Shown: piece by piece, positions 32,890 to 43,940 of the stretch
How positions within the stretch are numbered: the stretch's first letter is position 1
Layout: each line of letters starts with the position of its first letter
Translations under genes and position numbers: made by a program
Notes under the pieces: model-generated
Told to the model about the DNA's origin: nothing
Databases searched by the model: none
What the model saw: the letters and a program-made list of their open reading frames with translations, nothing else
From: Hemicordylus capensis
Taxonomy: Eukaryota; Chordata; Lepidosauria; Squamata; Cordylidae
DNA length: 64,000 nt
Assembly: GCF_027244095.1 (NCBI RefSeq)
Contig: NC_069658.1
Span: forward strand, 35,056,501-35,120,500
Direction of reading: 5' to 3'

Positions 32890-34168
32890 AAGCAGACATG
32901 AAACTTCAAGACGACAGTTGGGTCTCCCCAACCATCTTTATAATGGGGTTTTGGGGATCCAAACAGGAAGCACAGGTAGACATGTACATGACAAGTACAT
33001 GTGTGGATTGCTACCTGGTTGAAGGACAGGAAACAGAGGGTAGGTATTACTTCCCAGTAGAGGGAAGTAAGAAGTAGGGTCCCCCAGGAATCTGTACTAG
33101 GACCAGTGCTTTTTAATTTATTCATAAATGATCTAGAAGTAGGGGTAAGCAGAGAGGTGGCCAAATTTGCAGATGATACCAAACTCTTTCGGGTAGTGAA
33201 ATCCAAAACGGATTGTGAGCAGCAACAAAAGGATCTCTCCAAACTGGGGGAGTGGGGGACAAAGTGGCAAATGCAGTTCAGTGTTGGCAAGTGTATAGTG
33301 ATACACAAACCCCAACTTCACGTATACGTTGATGGGATATGAGCTCTCGGTGACTGACCAGGAGAGGGATCTTGGGGTCATGGTGGACAGCTTATTGAAA
33401 GTGTTGACTCAATGTGTGGCAGCTGTGAAAAAGGCTAATTCCATGCTAGCGATCATTAGGAAGGGGATTGAAAATAAAACGGCTAATATTGTATTGCCCT
33501 TATACAAAACTATGTTGCAACCACACCTGGAGTACTGCATACAATTTTGGTCATCACATCTAAAAAAGGACATTGTAGAACTGGAAAAGGTGCAGAAGAG
33601 GGCAACCAAGGTGATCAGGGCCTTAGAGCACCTTTCTTATGAGGCAAGGCTACAACACCTGGGGCTTTTTAGTTTAGAAAAAAGACGACTGCGGGGAGAC
33701 ATGATAGAGGTCTATAAAATCATGCATGGTGTGGAGAAAGTGGATACAGAGAAATTCTTTTACCTCTCACATAACACTAGAACCAGGGGTCATCCCATGA
33801 AATTGCTTACCAGGAAATTTAGGACCAACAAATGGAGGTACTTTTTTACACAATGCATAATCAATTTGTGGAATTCTCTGCCACAAGATGTGGTGACAGC
33901 CAACAACCTGGATGGCTTTAAGAAGGGTTTGGATAACTTCATGGAGGAGAGGTCTATCAACGGCTACTAGTCAGAGGGCTATAGGCCACCTCCAGCCTCA
34001 AAGGCAGGATGCCTGAGTACCAGTCGCAGGAGAGTGACAGCAGGAGAGAGGGCATGCCCTCAACTCCTGCCTGTAGGCTTCCAGTGGCATCTGGTGGGCC
34101 ACTGTGTGAAAGAGGAAGCTAGACTAGATGGGCCTTGGGCCTGATCCAGCGGGGATGTTCTTATGTTC
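32890..34168 (+). mobile_element. CR1 LINE, 5'-truncated, with intact 3' end
   Basis: The copy starts in the RT region (TWLKDRKQRVG-like), covers the C-terminal half of ORF2 and the complete CR1 3' UTR (TCCAGCCTCAAAGGCAGGAT) and ends CGGGGATGTTCTTATGTTC, the characteristic CR1 terminus. It is well preserved compared with the 5-8 kb copy. Confidence 0.93.
33064..33970 (+). pseudogene. CR1 ORF2 C-terminal half (reverse transcriptase end)
   Basis: Motifs in order: LGPVLFNLFINDL, VAKFADDTKLFRVV with the catalytic FADD, KLGEWGTKWQMQF, GKCIVIHKP, then YELSVTDQERDLGVMVD, KKANSMLAIIRKGIENKTAN, LPLYKTMLQPHLEYCIQFW, LEKVQKRATKVIRALEHL, RLRGDMIEVYKIMHG and the C-terminal NLWNSLPQDVV. The two parts (to 33342 and from 33329) are in different frames, so there is one frameshift near 33330-33345; an in-frame stop lies upstream at about 33056. 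Otherwise the sequence is open to its natural stop at 33968-33970. Confidence 0.92.
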
Positions 34169-34644
34169 ACAGATTGACTCAATTCCTTCAGAAAATGTCT
34201 CTTTAGATGGTTTGTCTTCTGCACAACACATTTGCAGGGGTTAGTTGAAATAATTATGTTTTGAATTTCTACACATTAAGAACAAAGAGGGCCCCACATA
34301 TTCAGTCATGCTTGGTTCAATCAGAATGTTCATTAGAAGAAAAGGGAAGAGGGAAGGCAGTGAGTGGGCAGAGCAGGGAGGGAGGAGTAAAAAGCTTCTG
34401 CCCTTATTGCCCTGGAAATAGCTGTGAAAGGGTCCTCTGAAGAGGCTGGCTGGGGAAATCTTTCACCACTAACCATTGCAGTCATGACTGAGGTAAATAA
34501 GAGAACTGGCTCAATCACACAGGCCTGCTTTTTTTTTTTTTTCATTTTACCTCAGAAGTAGTAGACCTTAGTGCTCCTGTACTGAGCGTTTCACTACCTT
34601 CCAACCTTGTTCCTCATAAGGGGGAAGGGCTGTTAAGTTCCTTG
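34169..34644. other. No feature recognised
   Basis: Non-coding sequence with a T-run of 14 at about 34530; no feature supported. Confidence 0.3.
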
Positions 34645-34896
34645 TAAGGCCATGACATTTAACAGTTGTGTGACAGGTAGACACTGCTTTCAGCCTCCCA
34701 GTTGGGGGTCTACTTGTGTGTTGCCATGCTCCATGGTGACACAAGAGCAGAACACCGAGGTTAATGGAGCACTTGCTCGGCTACGGGGAGGGGTAGTTTT
34801 GGCAGTTTGCTGCGCGGCTCCTGTGGTAGCACACAATCACCAAAAAGCGGGCTAGGCTTCCTTAGCCTGCTTTTTGGCGATTGTGAGAATCGCCTC
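34645..34896. mobile_element. DNA transposon remnant with GGCTATTCTCA-type hairpin end
   Basis: ACAATCACCAAAAAGCGGGC (34827 on) is mirrored by GCCTGCTTTTTGGCGATTGT (34867-34886), followed by GAGAATCGCC. The same hairpin-at-the-end layout is seen at 46.6-46.69 kb. The left end is not clear. Confidence 0.45.
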
Positions 34897-36230
34897 AGTG
34901 TCTTTTTCAGATTGCTGCTCTTCAAAACGAGAGCTACTGTATGGGTTCCTGCAGGGCTCCATTATATCAGTAATGCTTTTTAACATCTATATGAAACTGC
35001 TGGGAGATATCATCAGGGGATTTGGTGCAGGATGGTATCAATATGCTGATGGCACCTCCATATTTCTCCATGTGAACTTCATCAGGAAATGGCCTAACTT
35101 CCCTAAATGTCTGCCTGGAGCTGGTAATGGGATGGATGACAGAGAATAAACTGAGACTGAATCCAAACAAGATGGAGATACTCATTGTGGGAGGTCAGAA
35201 CTTAGGAAGCGACTTTGATCTGCCTGTTCTGGGTGGGGTTACACCTCCCCCCCCCCCCCGGAAAGAGTAGGTACGTAGTCTGAGAGTATTTCTGGACCCA
35301 AACATCTCCCTGGTCTCTCAGGCTGAAACAGTGGCCAGGAGGGCTTTCTATCAGCTTCAGCTGATACACCAGCTACATCCATTTCTGGAGAAGAATGCCC
35401 TTTAAACAGTGGTGCATATGCTGGTAACATCCAGACTTGACCACTGCAATGCGCTCTACATTGGGATGCCTTTGTATGTAGTCCAGAAACTGCAGTTGGT
35501 ACAGAATGCAGCAGTCAAGTTGGTCTCTGGGGTTAACCGAAGAAAACATATTACACTAATTTTAAAATAACTACACTATCTGCCAATAGGTTTTCCAGGT
35601 GAAATACAAAGTGCTGGTTATTACCTATAAAGCCCTGAACAGCTTGGGTCCAAGGTATTTAAGAGAATGCCTTCTTCTTCATAAACCCCACCACTTATTA
35701 AGATCATCTGGGGAGGTCCGGTTGCAGTTGCCACCAGCTCGATTGGTGGTGATTTGCAACTGGGCCTTTTCTAGGGTTGCCCGGGACTTTGGACTGCACT
35801 TCCTAATGAAATTAGAACCTCCCCTTGTCTGGATGTTTTTAAGAAGGACCTGAAAACACACCCGTTAGAGATGTGCATGGAACTGGTTCCATGCACTCCT
35901 GGGAGGGTGGGGGGTCACTTTAAGGGGCAGCACCTTACCTGCCCCTTAAACTGACCCCACTCCCTCCAAACTGGTTTGAATGGCAGTTGCCGGAACAGGT
36001 TTGGCACTCCTAGAATGGAGTGCCGGACGGTTCCGTGCACATCCCTAATACCTGTTTAGTTAGGCTTTTAATTTATAGGTTTAAATTTTAAAGTTTTAGA
36101 ATTTTAATCTGTATTTTAAACTGTTTTAATTGTGTTAATGTTTTAATTATTGTGTTTTTAGATTGTGAACCACCCAGGGACTTGCGCATGGGGTGGGGGG
36201 GAAATGTGTTAAATAAACAAACAAATAACC
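34897..36230 (+). mobile_element. L2-type LINE, 5'-truncated, interrupted by a hAT element
   Basis: It starts in RT (DCCSSKRELLYGF), passes LFNIYMKLLGDI, the active-site region as YQYADGTSIF (YADD changed to YADG), LRLNPNKMEILIVGG, YLRECLLLHKPHHLLRSS and ends in an L2 3' UTR with TTGTGAACCACCCAGGGAC and an AAATAAACAAACAAATA tail. A C-tract of 14 sits at 35246-35259, and several stops and shifts break the frame. A TAGGGATGTGC hAT lies at 35866-36047. Confidence 0.85.
35866..36047. mobile_element. TAGGGATGTGC-family hAT element, short (182 bp)
   Basis: Ends TAGAGATGTGCATGG and CCGTGCACATCCCTA, inserted in the L2 3' region. Flanking 8-mers ACACCCGT (35858-35865) and ATACCTGT (36048-36055) agree at six positions, a worn target duplication. 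This is the smallest copy: mostly ends plus a GGGGCAGCACCTTACCTGCC core. Confidence 0.9.
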
Positions 36231-36547
36231 CCTTCTCCAGCAAACATTTCTTTGGTTTTCTTGGCTCTCCAACTGAATGGAGAGCCTACCAAAAGAGCAA
36301 AAAACCAGGGCACTTACAGGTGAACTTGGAAAATGTTTGTGAATCATGCTTCCCCTTCCTCATTATTTGGCTTAGCTCTAATTGGGATATCTGACTGCCC
36401 ATGTTGCTCAGTGCCCACATGAACCTTCTGCTCACTTAAACGCTCTTCAGTAGTTCTGCTCTCCTGATTCCACCATCTGATGTATGGTAGGTGGTTAAGC
36501 AAGCTAAAGCCTTCCATAATACCTAGACTACAGAACCCTCTCTTGGA

Positions 36548-36734
36548 CAGGGCCGGACTGGGGGCACTGAGAGGGCGGTGGAATATATGTGGGGAGAGTG
36601 CTGGGTTTTGAGCAGAATGGGTATTAAAGAGTGGGAGTATTCACTGCTGCCGAGTGCGGCGGGGCTCAGGAGCGCCCTGCAGGTTGGGTACACCAGGAAT
36701 ATGCCCTATTGTCCTGTGGGCCAGTCCAAGCCTG
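36548..36734. mobile_element. hAT MITE (CAGGGCCGGACTGG ends), perfect 8-bp target duplication
   Basis: Left end CAGGGCCGGACTGG; right end reversed CAGGCTTGGACTGG. CTCTTGGA is found on both sides (36540-36547 and 36735-36742). It is 187 bp and non-coding. Confidence 0.92.
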
Positions 36735-36849
36735 CTCTTGGAGGAAACTTGCCTGGCTTTCTCACTAGGAGGGTTTTGAACTAGTTGGTTTTATACCATT
36801 CAGCTCTGTTTTATTTTTGCTGGTGCTGTGACTCTGTTGCTTTATTATG

Positions 36850-36945
36850 CTTTCATATATTTCATTTTTATATTGGCGTCAATCTGCCTTGAAGGTCCTT
36901 TTGGGTGGAAAGATGAGATATAAATATTTTAAATAAATTTACTGG
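36850..36945 (+). mobile_element. LINE 3' tail fragment
   Basis: CTGCCTTGAAGGTCCTTTTG, GGTGGAAAGATGAGATATAA and an AAATAAATTT end resemble the L2-type 3' terminus. Confidence 0.4.
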
Positions 36946-37344
36946 GGTGGATCGGGGTGGAGGGATAAGTTTTGGAATTGAGATCAACTAGTGAATTCAA
37001 AGGGATTTTGCTGGGTTTTAATGAGACTGTGATTTTGCCCAAAGTCAAATATGGAGTGGGAGTGCAAGAGTGGGAAAGCGGCACCCTTTCCCTGAGGAAC
37101 TGGACCTAGTCTCAGTCATTCATGCCTTGGTCACTTCCAGGTTGTATTACTGCAAATGCTCTGCCCAGGTTTGCCTTTGAAGACAGTTCAGAAATTTCAG
37201 TTTGGTACAGAATGCCTACTGGATCTGGCAGAATGATGCAAATTACTTCATTTCAAGAAAAATAATCACCTCCATCATTACGAATCTACCACCTCTAACA
37301 TTACGTAATTACAGCCTTTGAGATTATCTCTGTCTGAAACACAA
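36946..37344. other. Degraded sequence, possibly old L2
   Basis: A fragment near 37120-37240 (CATGCCTTGGTCACTTCCAG, TACAGAATGC) resembles the C-terminal L2 region, but it is too worn to bound. Confidence 0.25.
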
Positions 37345-37493
37345 TGTAGTAGACAGGGAGCCATGTCCCACCATCAGTGAGACCTGGTTTTTGTGAGTGC
37401 ACGGGGAGAGCAGGCTAAGCCCTCTCTACCCGCACATGAGCAGGGAGGGAGTCCTGGGCGGCCGGATCGGCCGCCCACACAATTCTCAGATAG
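37345..37493. mobile_element. DNA transposon fragment, same family as 46.2 kb
   Basis: CATCAGTGAGACCTGGTTTT, AGAGCAGGCTAAGCCCTCTC and GGGCGGCCGGATCGGCCGCC match the left half of the 46200-46686 element. It ends where the duplicated left arm begins. Confidence 0.65.
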
Positions 37494-37494
37494 A

Positions 37495-37905
37495 ATGGTC
37501 TATCTGTATCTCTCTAGGTGGTGTGCACATTGTTAAAAAAAATACAGCAAAAATAAAAATGACACAATAAAAACAAAGCCGTTTAAGAAAAACTATTATT
37601 TTAACTAAAAGCCTGAGAAAACAAGTGCGCATTTTAGCAGGGGAGGGGGGTTAAGGTGATGGAGAAGCTCTTCTTTTGACAAGGGGTTCCAAAGCCCTGG
37701 GGCAGTCATAAAGAAGGCCTGGTCCCGAGTTGCCAGCAAATGAGCGGGTAGCAACTGTAAACACACTTCCTCAAATGGATCTCAGTGGTGAATATCTTCT
37801 ACCTCATAATAGATCTAAATCTCTAAATAGTTGAGCAGGGGCATGGCTACCATGCTTTCACAGCTACTATTTAGCAGCAGAATAAATCTCTACCATGTAC
37901 TACAA
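37495..37905 (-). repeat. Duplication locus 1, inverted left arm, outer part
   Basis: Reverse complement of 42140-42560 and of 58320-58740, at close similarity. Much of it is L2 3' UTR (TGTGCACACCACCTAGAGAG in the other sense). It forms an inverted repeat with 42.1-42.6 kb. Confidence 0.88.
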
Positions 37906-38984
37906 TTATTGTTTTTGGAAGTAAGTTGCCATATTCTGGTCAGGTACCCCTTCTTCCTTTATCTATCTGAAACTCATGTGTTAAGTAACAAATCCAGCCC
38001 TTCTTCCCAACATAGTGTTGCAGCGTGAGAACAACCCTTCCTCCTCTGCAGTGCACAAGGCTACTGCACGGTGCTATAGCAGGCTATGCCTAAGTCAGTC
38101 CTTGGCAAATTTTATTTAGATCTACAAGCCAGCCCAAAAATTTAGTAGACAAGACAGTGTACACTTGACCAAAACTACCAGACTTAGTGACTGACATTAT
38201 GGAGGGGAAGTGTAAATGAGTTCCTCTTTATCCCCTTTACAAGTAACAGAAACTGGGCTGCCTGGAACAAATAAAGATTTATTAAATAACTCTGTCTCTG
38301 AATATCCTAGTCTAGTTGTCACAGTTAAATTTCTAGGTGCCATGGCTCCCTGGCACCTGGGATTTGTCTAAGAAAATCAAAACACCATAGTGTGATGACT
38401 CCTACCAGAGGCAAAGGAGGAAGGGGAGGAGTTCACTGGGCTTGAATCCTTATCTTTAAGGGGTTCACAGTAGACTGCCTCATCCGCTTTATTCTGATGT
38501 TGAAAAGCCCACTCTCCATATAAGGTTCCTGGGGCGGCGGAGGAGTAGGGGTGGTAAAACCCTTCCCAGAAAGGCTGAGCAGTCCTAGGCCTCTAAAGGT
38601 GTGTGACTAAGGCAGACCAAAATTGTCTTTTTATAAAACAGAGTGTAAGAGAGAGCTTTCATTAACCTGGCAACACAGATTCCAAGCAATCAGTAAAGAA
38701 TTCCCTGACGTGTTTAACTGACTTGGTCCTAACTTTACTTACACGCTGCGGCCTTCTCTAATTCCCAACAGCTCTCAGCATGCTGCTTCCTTAGGGCCCT
38801 CCTCAGACAAACAGATTAAAGCTTCTGTTGATGGCTGAGCCAGAAATCCCCATCCAGTCCTTGGTCCCTTTGATTTGAACTTCCCAGGCTTTCCCCCTTT
38901 TTAGGAAAAAACCCCTCACCGCAGTTGCTCTAAGTGAGGCCTAGTCCTCCCTCCAATCCTTACTATCACTACACATTGTATTCC
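37906..38984. other. About 1.08-kb insertion in the left arm, unidentified
   Basis: Absent from the matching positions in both other copies of the arm (42.14 and 58.32 kb). It holds AATAAA near 38269 and short GC-rich patches but no coding frame, terminal repeat or clear target duplication that I can recognise. Confidence 0.4.
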
Positions 38985-39175
38985 TTTTAGTTTCCAGCAA
39001 ATGTTGCCTGGGAAGATAGCAGGGGATGGGAGAAGAGAGCAATGCAAAATACACTAGTAGCTGTGCAAAAACATCACATACTGCCCTGACCTTTTTATGT
39101 GGCCCAAACCAGATGGATTCTAACACACTTATCTCATCCTTCCTCCAAGAGGTCACAGGGCAATATATAAGACAC
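38985..39175 (-). repeat. Duplication locus 1, inverted left arm, inner part
   Basis: Reverse complement of 58168-58325 and, for most of its length, of 42022-42150. TGGCCCAAACCAGATGGATT here is mirrored by AATCCATCTGGTTTGGGCCA there. Confidence 0.88.
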
Positions 39176-39660
39176 ACCTGCAAGTTATCACAACAGTCCC
39201 TTGAGGTGGGTTAAGGTAGGAGATAGTGGATTAATTTTTATTACATATATATCTCACTCTTTGTTCAAGGAGTCTGAGAGATGGTGGCTGACATCCAGAC
39301 TAACCCCCTGCCAATACACCAGAGGGGTGTGTGTGCGTGCTGCTCAGCTGCGCACACAGCTGCCACTGGGGTGAGTGGCATGGTGTTCTGGAGCCCAGGG
39401 AAACACAGCCTGGCCTCCAGAAATCCTACAGTGCAATGGGAGAAGAGCGTGGTGCATCTCTACACTCTAGGCACCCACCTCTAACCATAACTGGCAGCCC
39501 AAGCAAACACAGAACCAGATTCCAGGTAGGAGGGTGTGCTTGTGCCCTTCCACCTGGATAACAGCTCGGCAAAAAACCTCGGGCTCGATCCTGGTGCTCC
39601 TCACGAGCAGCCCTACCCAGGTAGGGCTGTGCAAGCCCAGCTAGAGCTGCTTGTGTGAAC
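39176..39660. mobile_element. About 485-bp insertion in locus 1, DNA-transposon-like
   Basis: Present between left arm and core in locus 1 but absent at 58165 in locus 2. It contains CTCACGAGCAGCCCTACCCA mirrored by TGGGCTTGC..GAGCTGCTTG and ends TGTGAACAGCC, similar to the GGCTATTCTCA family. Confidence 0.45.
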
Positions 39661-39689
39661 AGCCTCAATGTCTCCTGTCCCTCAGATAC

Positions 39690-39935
39690 GTTGCATCAGC
39701 AGAGGGGTAGTCTGGATGTCAACCAATGACTGGCTCAAGGTCACCTAGTGGGCTTCATGGCTGAGGAAGAATTTGAACCCAGATCTCCCTGGTCCAAACC
39801 TAGTCCAAACTGCTCTAAGCACTACACCAGGCTGGTGTAACTTTGAGTGAACTTCAAGCTTGGGTAGGGATTTGAACCCAGGTCTTCCCTCTTCAAGTCC
39901 AACATTTCATCTACCACAGCACAACAGGTTAGTAA
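39690..39935 (-). mobile_element. tRNA-derived SINE(s) with MIR-like core, two heads in tandem
   Basis: On the minus strand: CCTGGTGTAGTGCTTAGAGC (A-box-like), GGGTTCAAATTC (B-box), then the core AGGTGACCTTGAGCCAGTCA (39703-39750). A second head with GTGCTGTGGTAGATG and GGGTTCAAATCC lies before it (39850-39930). The sense copy is at 57.89-58.11 kb. Confidence 0.7.
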
Positions 39936-40474
39936 AAGCCTACACCTTTAGCTTTATATAACTACATTTTCCAATGTATTTCTAACAAACCACAGCCGTT
40001 GGGATGCTTCAGACCTCAGGGATCATTGCAAATAATAAACCCTTAAGCAATCAAATACAGTTTAAGGACTCAAATAAAATGTACACATTACTGATGATTT
40101 CTTGAGAGTCCAAGTCAGGCCTGGACAACTTGTGACCCATCAAGCCAAATTCAGGCCAGCAGCCTTGTATGATGGCTCAACAAAAGCTCAATAACCCCCC
40201 TGTCTTTTTATCATCTGCTTGGAACTGCAAAAATAGGTGCCTGCCAAAGACCTGGAGCATTCCCAGGCTTTACCATGGCTTTACTGCGAGTTTGAATTTG
40301 CCCCCCAAAAGTGGATTTTTTTAAACTTCAGAAATAAATCGGGCTACGCTCTAATGCACAATGAAAAAAATGAATTGGGTCTAGAGTGTTCCCTGATAGC
40401 TCACAGGGACTTCAGGGTAAATCTGGCCAATATGTGAACGCACACCCTCCATTCTGGAGGAGAAGCAAGCTAAA

Positions 40475-41778
40475 AGGTGGTCTCGGATTTGTTGTTGAGA
40501 ACTCCCAGAATGATTGTTCTGGGTGACTTCAACATCTATGCTGAGGCTGCCTTGTCTGGGGTGGCTCAGTATTTCATGGCTGCCATGACAACCATGGAAC
40601 TGTCCCAACATGTTGTTGGCCCAACACATAAACTGGAGCACACTCTGGATTTGTTGTTTTATTTTTCAACTGGACAGGAAGATGGTGATTTGAAAGTGGG
40701 GGGATATGTCAACTATGCCCTTGTCATGGTCAGATCACTTCCTTCTGAGATTTAGAGTCTTAGCGGCTACACCTTTCTGCAAGGGTGGGGGACATAAAAA
40801 TGGTTCTCCCCCCGAGACTGATGGACTCCAATCTATTCCTGGGGGTTCTGGGGGATTTTCCAGCTGCTGTCGCAGGCATTCCTGTTGAAGCTCTAGTTGC
40901 TCTCTGGAATGGAGAGGTGACTCGCGCAGCCAACACGATTGCTCCCAAGTGCCCTCCCCTGCAAAGCAGAGCCCGTGCAGCACCTTGGTATACACCTGAG
41001 CTGAGGGTGAAGCAGCAAGCCGGGAGACAGCTGAAACGTAAGTGAAGGAAAACTTGGGGGTGAGTCTGAGCAAACACAGGTTAGGGCTCATTATCGAGCC
41101 TACTCTGTGGCAGTGATGGAACAGAAGAAACCCGTTTTTTCATCCACCATTGCATCCTCTCAAGGTCATCCAGCGGGGCTCTTCCAGGTGGTGCAGGGTC
41201 TTTTGAAATCTGGCCCTGGGCAGGATACATTAGAACCCTCAGTAGCACAATGTGATGCATTTGCACAGCACTTTGAGGGTAAAGTTACTCACATTCGTCA
41301 TGGGTTGGATACTATGGTTGATGCAGAATCAATGAGAGAGGTGCCCAGAGTAAAACCTGGCCTAGTTTTGCCAGAGGAGTTTTGATTATTGGTCCCTGAG
41401 GATGTGGACAAGGTGTTTAGTCGGGATCGGCCAACCATGTGCATGCTTGACCCTTGCCCTTCATGGCTTATTAAACCTAGTAAGGAGGAAATTTTTAGCT
41501 GGGTCCAGTAGGTTCTAAATGCCTCATTGAGAGAGGGAGTGGACCCAGCTTCATTGAAGCAAGCTATTATTTGACCACTCCTAAATAAACTCAGTCTAGA
41601 CCCAGAGGATGTAAACAACTATAGGCCTGTGGCCAATATTCCCTTCCCGGGCAAGGCGCTTGAGCGTGTCATGGCTGACGAGCTCCAGAAATTCTTGGAA
41701 GAAACTAGATCCATTTCAATCAGGCTTCAGGCCCAGCTTTAGAACAGAAACTGCTTTGGTTGCCCTTTGGGATGACCT

Positions 41779-41837
<59 letters not shown>

Positions 41838-42022
41838 GAGTGCAACCATGTAAATTCTCTTGGATCTCTCAGCGGCTTTCAATACCATTGGCCATGGTAT
41901 CTTTTTGGATAGGCTGGCTGAGTTGGGTGTGGGTGGCACTGCTTGGAAGTGGTTCTACTCCTATCTCAAGGCCCACCCATTCCCAAAAGGTGGTGCTGGG
42001 GGACTACTGATCAACCCCTTGA
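40475..42022 (+). pseudogene. L2-type LINE ORF2 remnant, locus 1 copy
   Basis: Endonuclease part: MIVLGDFNIYAEAAL, FMAAMTTMELSQHV, PTHKLEHTLDLL, VMVRSLPSEI. RT part: ALVALWDDL, LDLSAAFNTIGHGIFL, GGTAWKWFYSYL. It lies in broken frames with several stops (for example 40753, 41383) and is cut at about 42022, before the YADD region. A (GA)n expansion interrupts it at 41780-41831. The paralogous copy on the minus strand of 55.0-57.34 kb keeps the rest. Confidence 0.88.
41780..41831 (+). repeat. (GA)n microsatellite in the L2 copy
   Basis: About 26 GA units after CCTATGCAGAG. Locus 2 has only a few units at the same point (56035-56046, reversed), so the array grew after the duplication or shrank in locus 2. 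Confidence 0.93.
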
Positions 42023-42289
42023 TAAGTGTGTTAGAATCCATCTGGTTTGGGCCACATAAAAAGGTCAGGACAGTATGTGCTATTTTTGCACAGCTACTAG
42101 TGTATTTTGCATTGCTCTCTTCTCCCATCCCTTGCTATCTTCCCAGGCAACTGGTAACATGGTAGAGATTTATTCTGCTGCTAAATAGTAGCTGTGAAAG
42201 CATGGTAGCCATGCCCCTGCTCAACTATTTAGAGATTTAGATCTATTATGAGGTAGAAGATATTCATCACTGAGATCCATTTGAGCAAG

Positions 42290-42580
42290 TTTGTTTACAG
42301 TTGCCACCCACACATTTGCTGTCAACTCGGGACCAGGCCTTCTTTATGACTGCCCCAGGGCTTTGGAACCCCTTGTCAAAAGAAGAGCTTCTCCATCACC
42401 TTAACCCCCCTCCCCTGCTAAAATGCGCACTTGTTTTCTCAGGCTTTTAGTTAAAATAATAGTTTTTCTTAAACGGCTTTGTTTTTATTGTGTCATTTTT
42501 ATTTTTGCTGTATTTTTTTTAACAATGTGCACACCACCTAGAGAGATACAGATACTAAGCAGCTTACAAATATGATCAAT
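42290..42580 (+). mobile_element. L2-type 3' end fragment
   Basis: ACCAGGCCTTCTTTATGACT, GCTTTTAGTTAAAATAATAG, TTTTTAACAATGTGCACACC and CTAGAGAGATACAGATACTA follow the order of an L2 3' UTR. It is shared with 37.5-37.9 (inverted) and 58.5-58.75 kb. Confidence 0.7.
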
Positions 42581-43689
42581 ACCGTAAATTGTGCAGGATA
42601 TTCCTTTGTGTAGACTATGTAGTTTATAAAATAATTGGGTTTGGAGAAAGGTTGAAAGCTCATTTAACTTTGTGGTTAACGGAACAAGAGTCTTGGGAGA
42701 TTGAATACTTGATGTCCTAAATGCTTTGTATTAAGATTTTTGGTGAAGAATACACTTTTGCCAAAATATTCACCTGTATTTGTGCTAATCTGAATGTTTG
42801 GCAGTGTTGTTTGGTGCGTTAGTTACAATGTTAGTTACAACGTTAGTTAGTTACAACGTTAGTTACAACGTACCACTTTTTGAACTTTACTGTGGTGTTA
42901 ATAGTAACTGCAAATGGCAATTTTCATCATGCTCTTAAAATAAATTCTCTCAAGAAATAAGGGGAAAGAACTAGACGTTGTGGTTTGCTTTGGTGCTCAT
43001 CACAAAATTGTGCTCCCTGCCATGACTTGCTATTCTTGTGGGACATTTCAGGAGGGTAGTTCTACTTTGTTTCAGGCTCTGCTGTTTTTTTCTTTTTAAA
43101 GTTTGTGGCAGGAGGGGTGAGCAATTCCCATAGTGGTTTATTCCTTATTTGTCAGATTTCAGATCTTCCTGGTTTAAACCATAACCAAATAAAAGAAAAG
43201 AAAATATCAGAAATTAAATATTGATACTTGTACTAAATGAAAAATAACCCTGGAATATCATGAGCATACTATGATCTATCTATCAGTCACCTTGAGAAAT
43301 GGCAGCTAGGTGAGTTCTGCTGCATCCTTAAGATAACACCCTGCAGTAAAAGGAAAGTTGAGAGGGTTAAAGGAAATAGAATGAAATAGAACTAGAACTA
43401 AATAAATTGTGTCTGGGGATGATGGGAGTTGTAGTTCAACAGCTAGAAGGACAAGGTTGCCTGCCCCTGAACAAGAAGATCCCAAGTGATTGGTGTGTCT
43501 GCTGTCATTGACATTTGCAATGGACATTATAACCACAGTCATGTCTATCAGTATTCAAGCAAGTGAGAAGTGTGTTTAAATACCAGATGAAGTGTGGGCT
43601 GCAAGTGTTTTCATGCCTACTGAAAATGGGATATGGTAAAAGTCTGTTCTATGTTCACATTTAGAGTGCTTATTTTTCAAGTTAATGGT
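42581..43689. other. Non-repetitive-looking part of block B
   Basis: No coding region. It includes a short direct repeat of TTAGTTACAA(C/T)G units at about 42820-42870, missing in locus 2, and a MITE-like GATGATGGGAGTTGTAGTTC at 43420-43439. Confidence 0.35.
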
Positions 43690-43940
43690 GAAGTGTTCCT
43701 TCAAGTTGGTGTGACCCCTAGCGACCATAGAGCCCTGTGGTTGTCTTTGGTAGAATACAGGAGTGGTTTACATTGCCTCCTCCCACACAGTATGAGATGA
43801 TGTCTTTTCAGCATCTTCCTTTATTGCTGCTGCCCAATATAGGTGTTTCCCATAGTCTGGGGAACATACCAGCAGGGCTTCGAACTGGCAACCTCTGGCT
43901 TGCTAATCAAGTCATTTCCCTGCTGCGCCATTAGGCGGTA
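43690..43940 (-). mobile_element. Sauria-type SINE, complete with tRNA-like head
   Basis: On the minus strand: head CCTAATGGCGCAGCAGGGAA with an A-box-like TGGCGCAGCAGG, B-box GGTTGCCAGTTCGAAGCC, body with TATGGGAAACACCTATATTG and GCTGAAAAGACATCATCTCA, then the Bov-B-like tail. This is the only copy in the window with its head preserved. Confidence 0.85.

Larger units (their letters stand above)
39661..42022 (+). repeat. Duplication locus 1, core block A
   Basis: Matches the minus strand of locus 2 (55870-58158) with only a few differences per hundred bases where compared (for example 40921-41000). It holds two tRNA-type SINE heads and most of an L2. The right edge is abrupt: L2 sequence stops at about 42022 and the B block begins, while in locus 2 the L2 continues to its 3' end. 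Confidence 0.9.
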
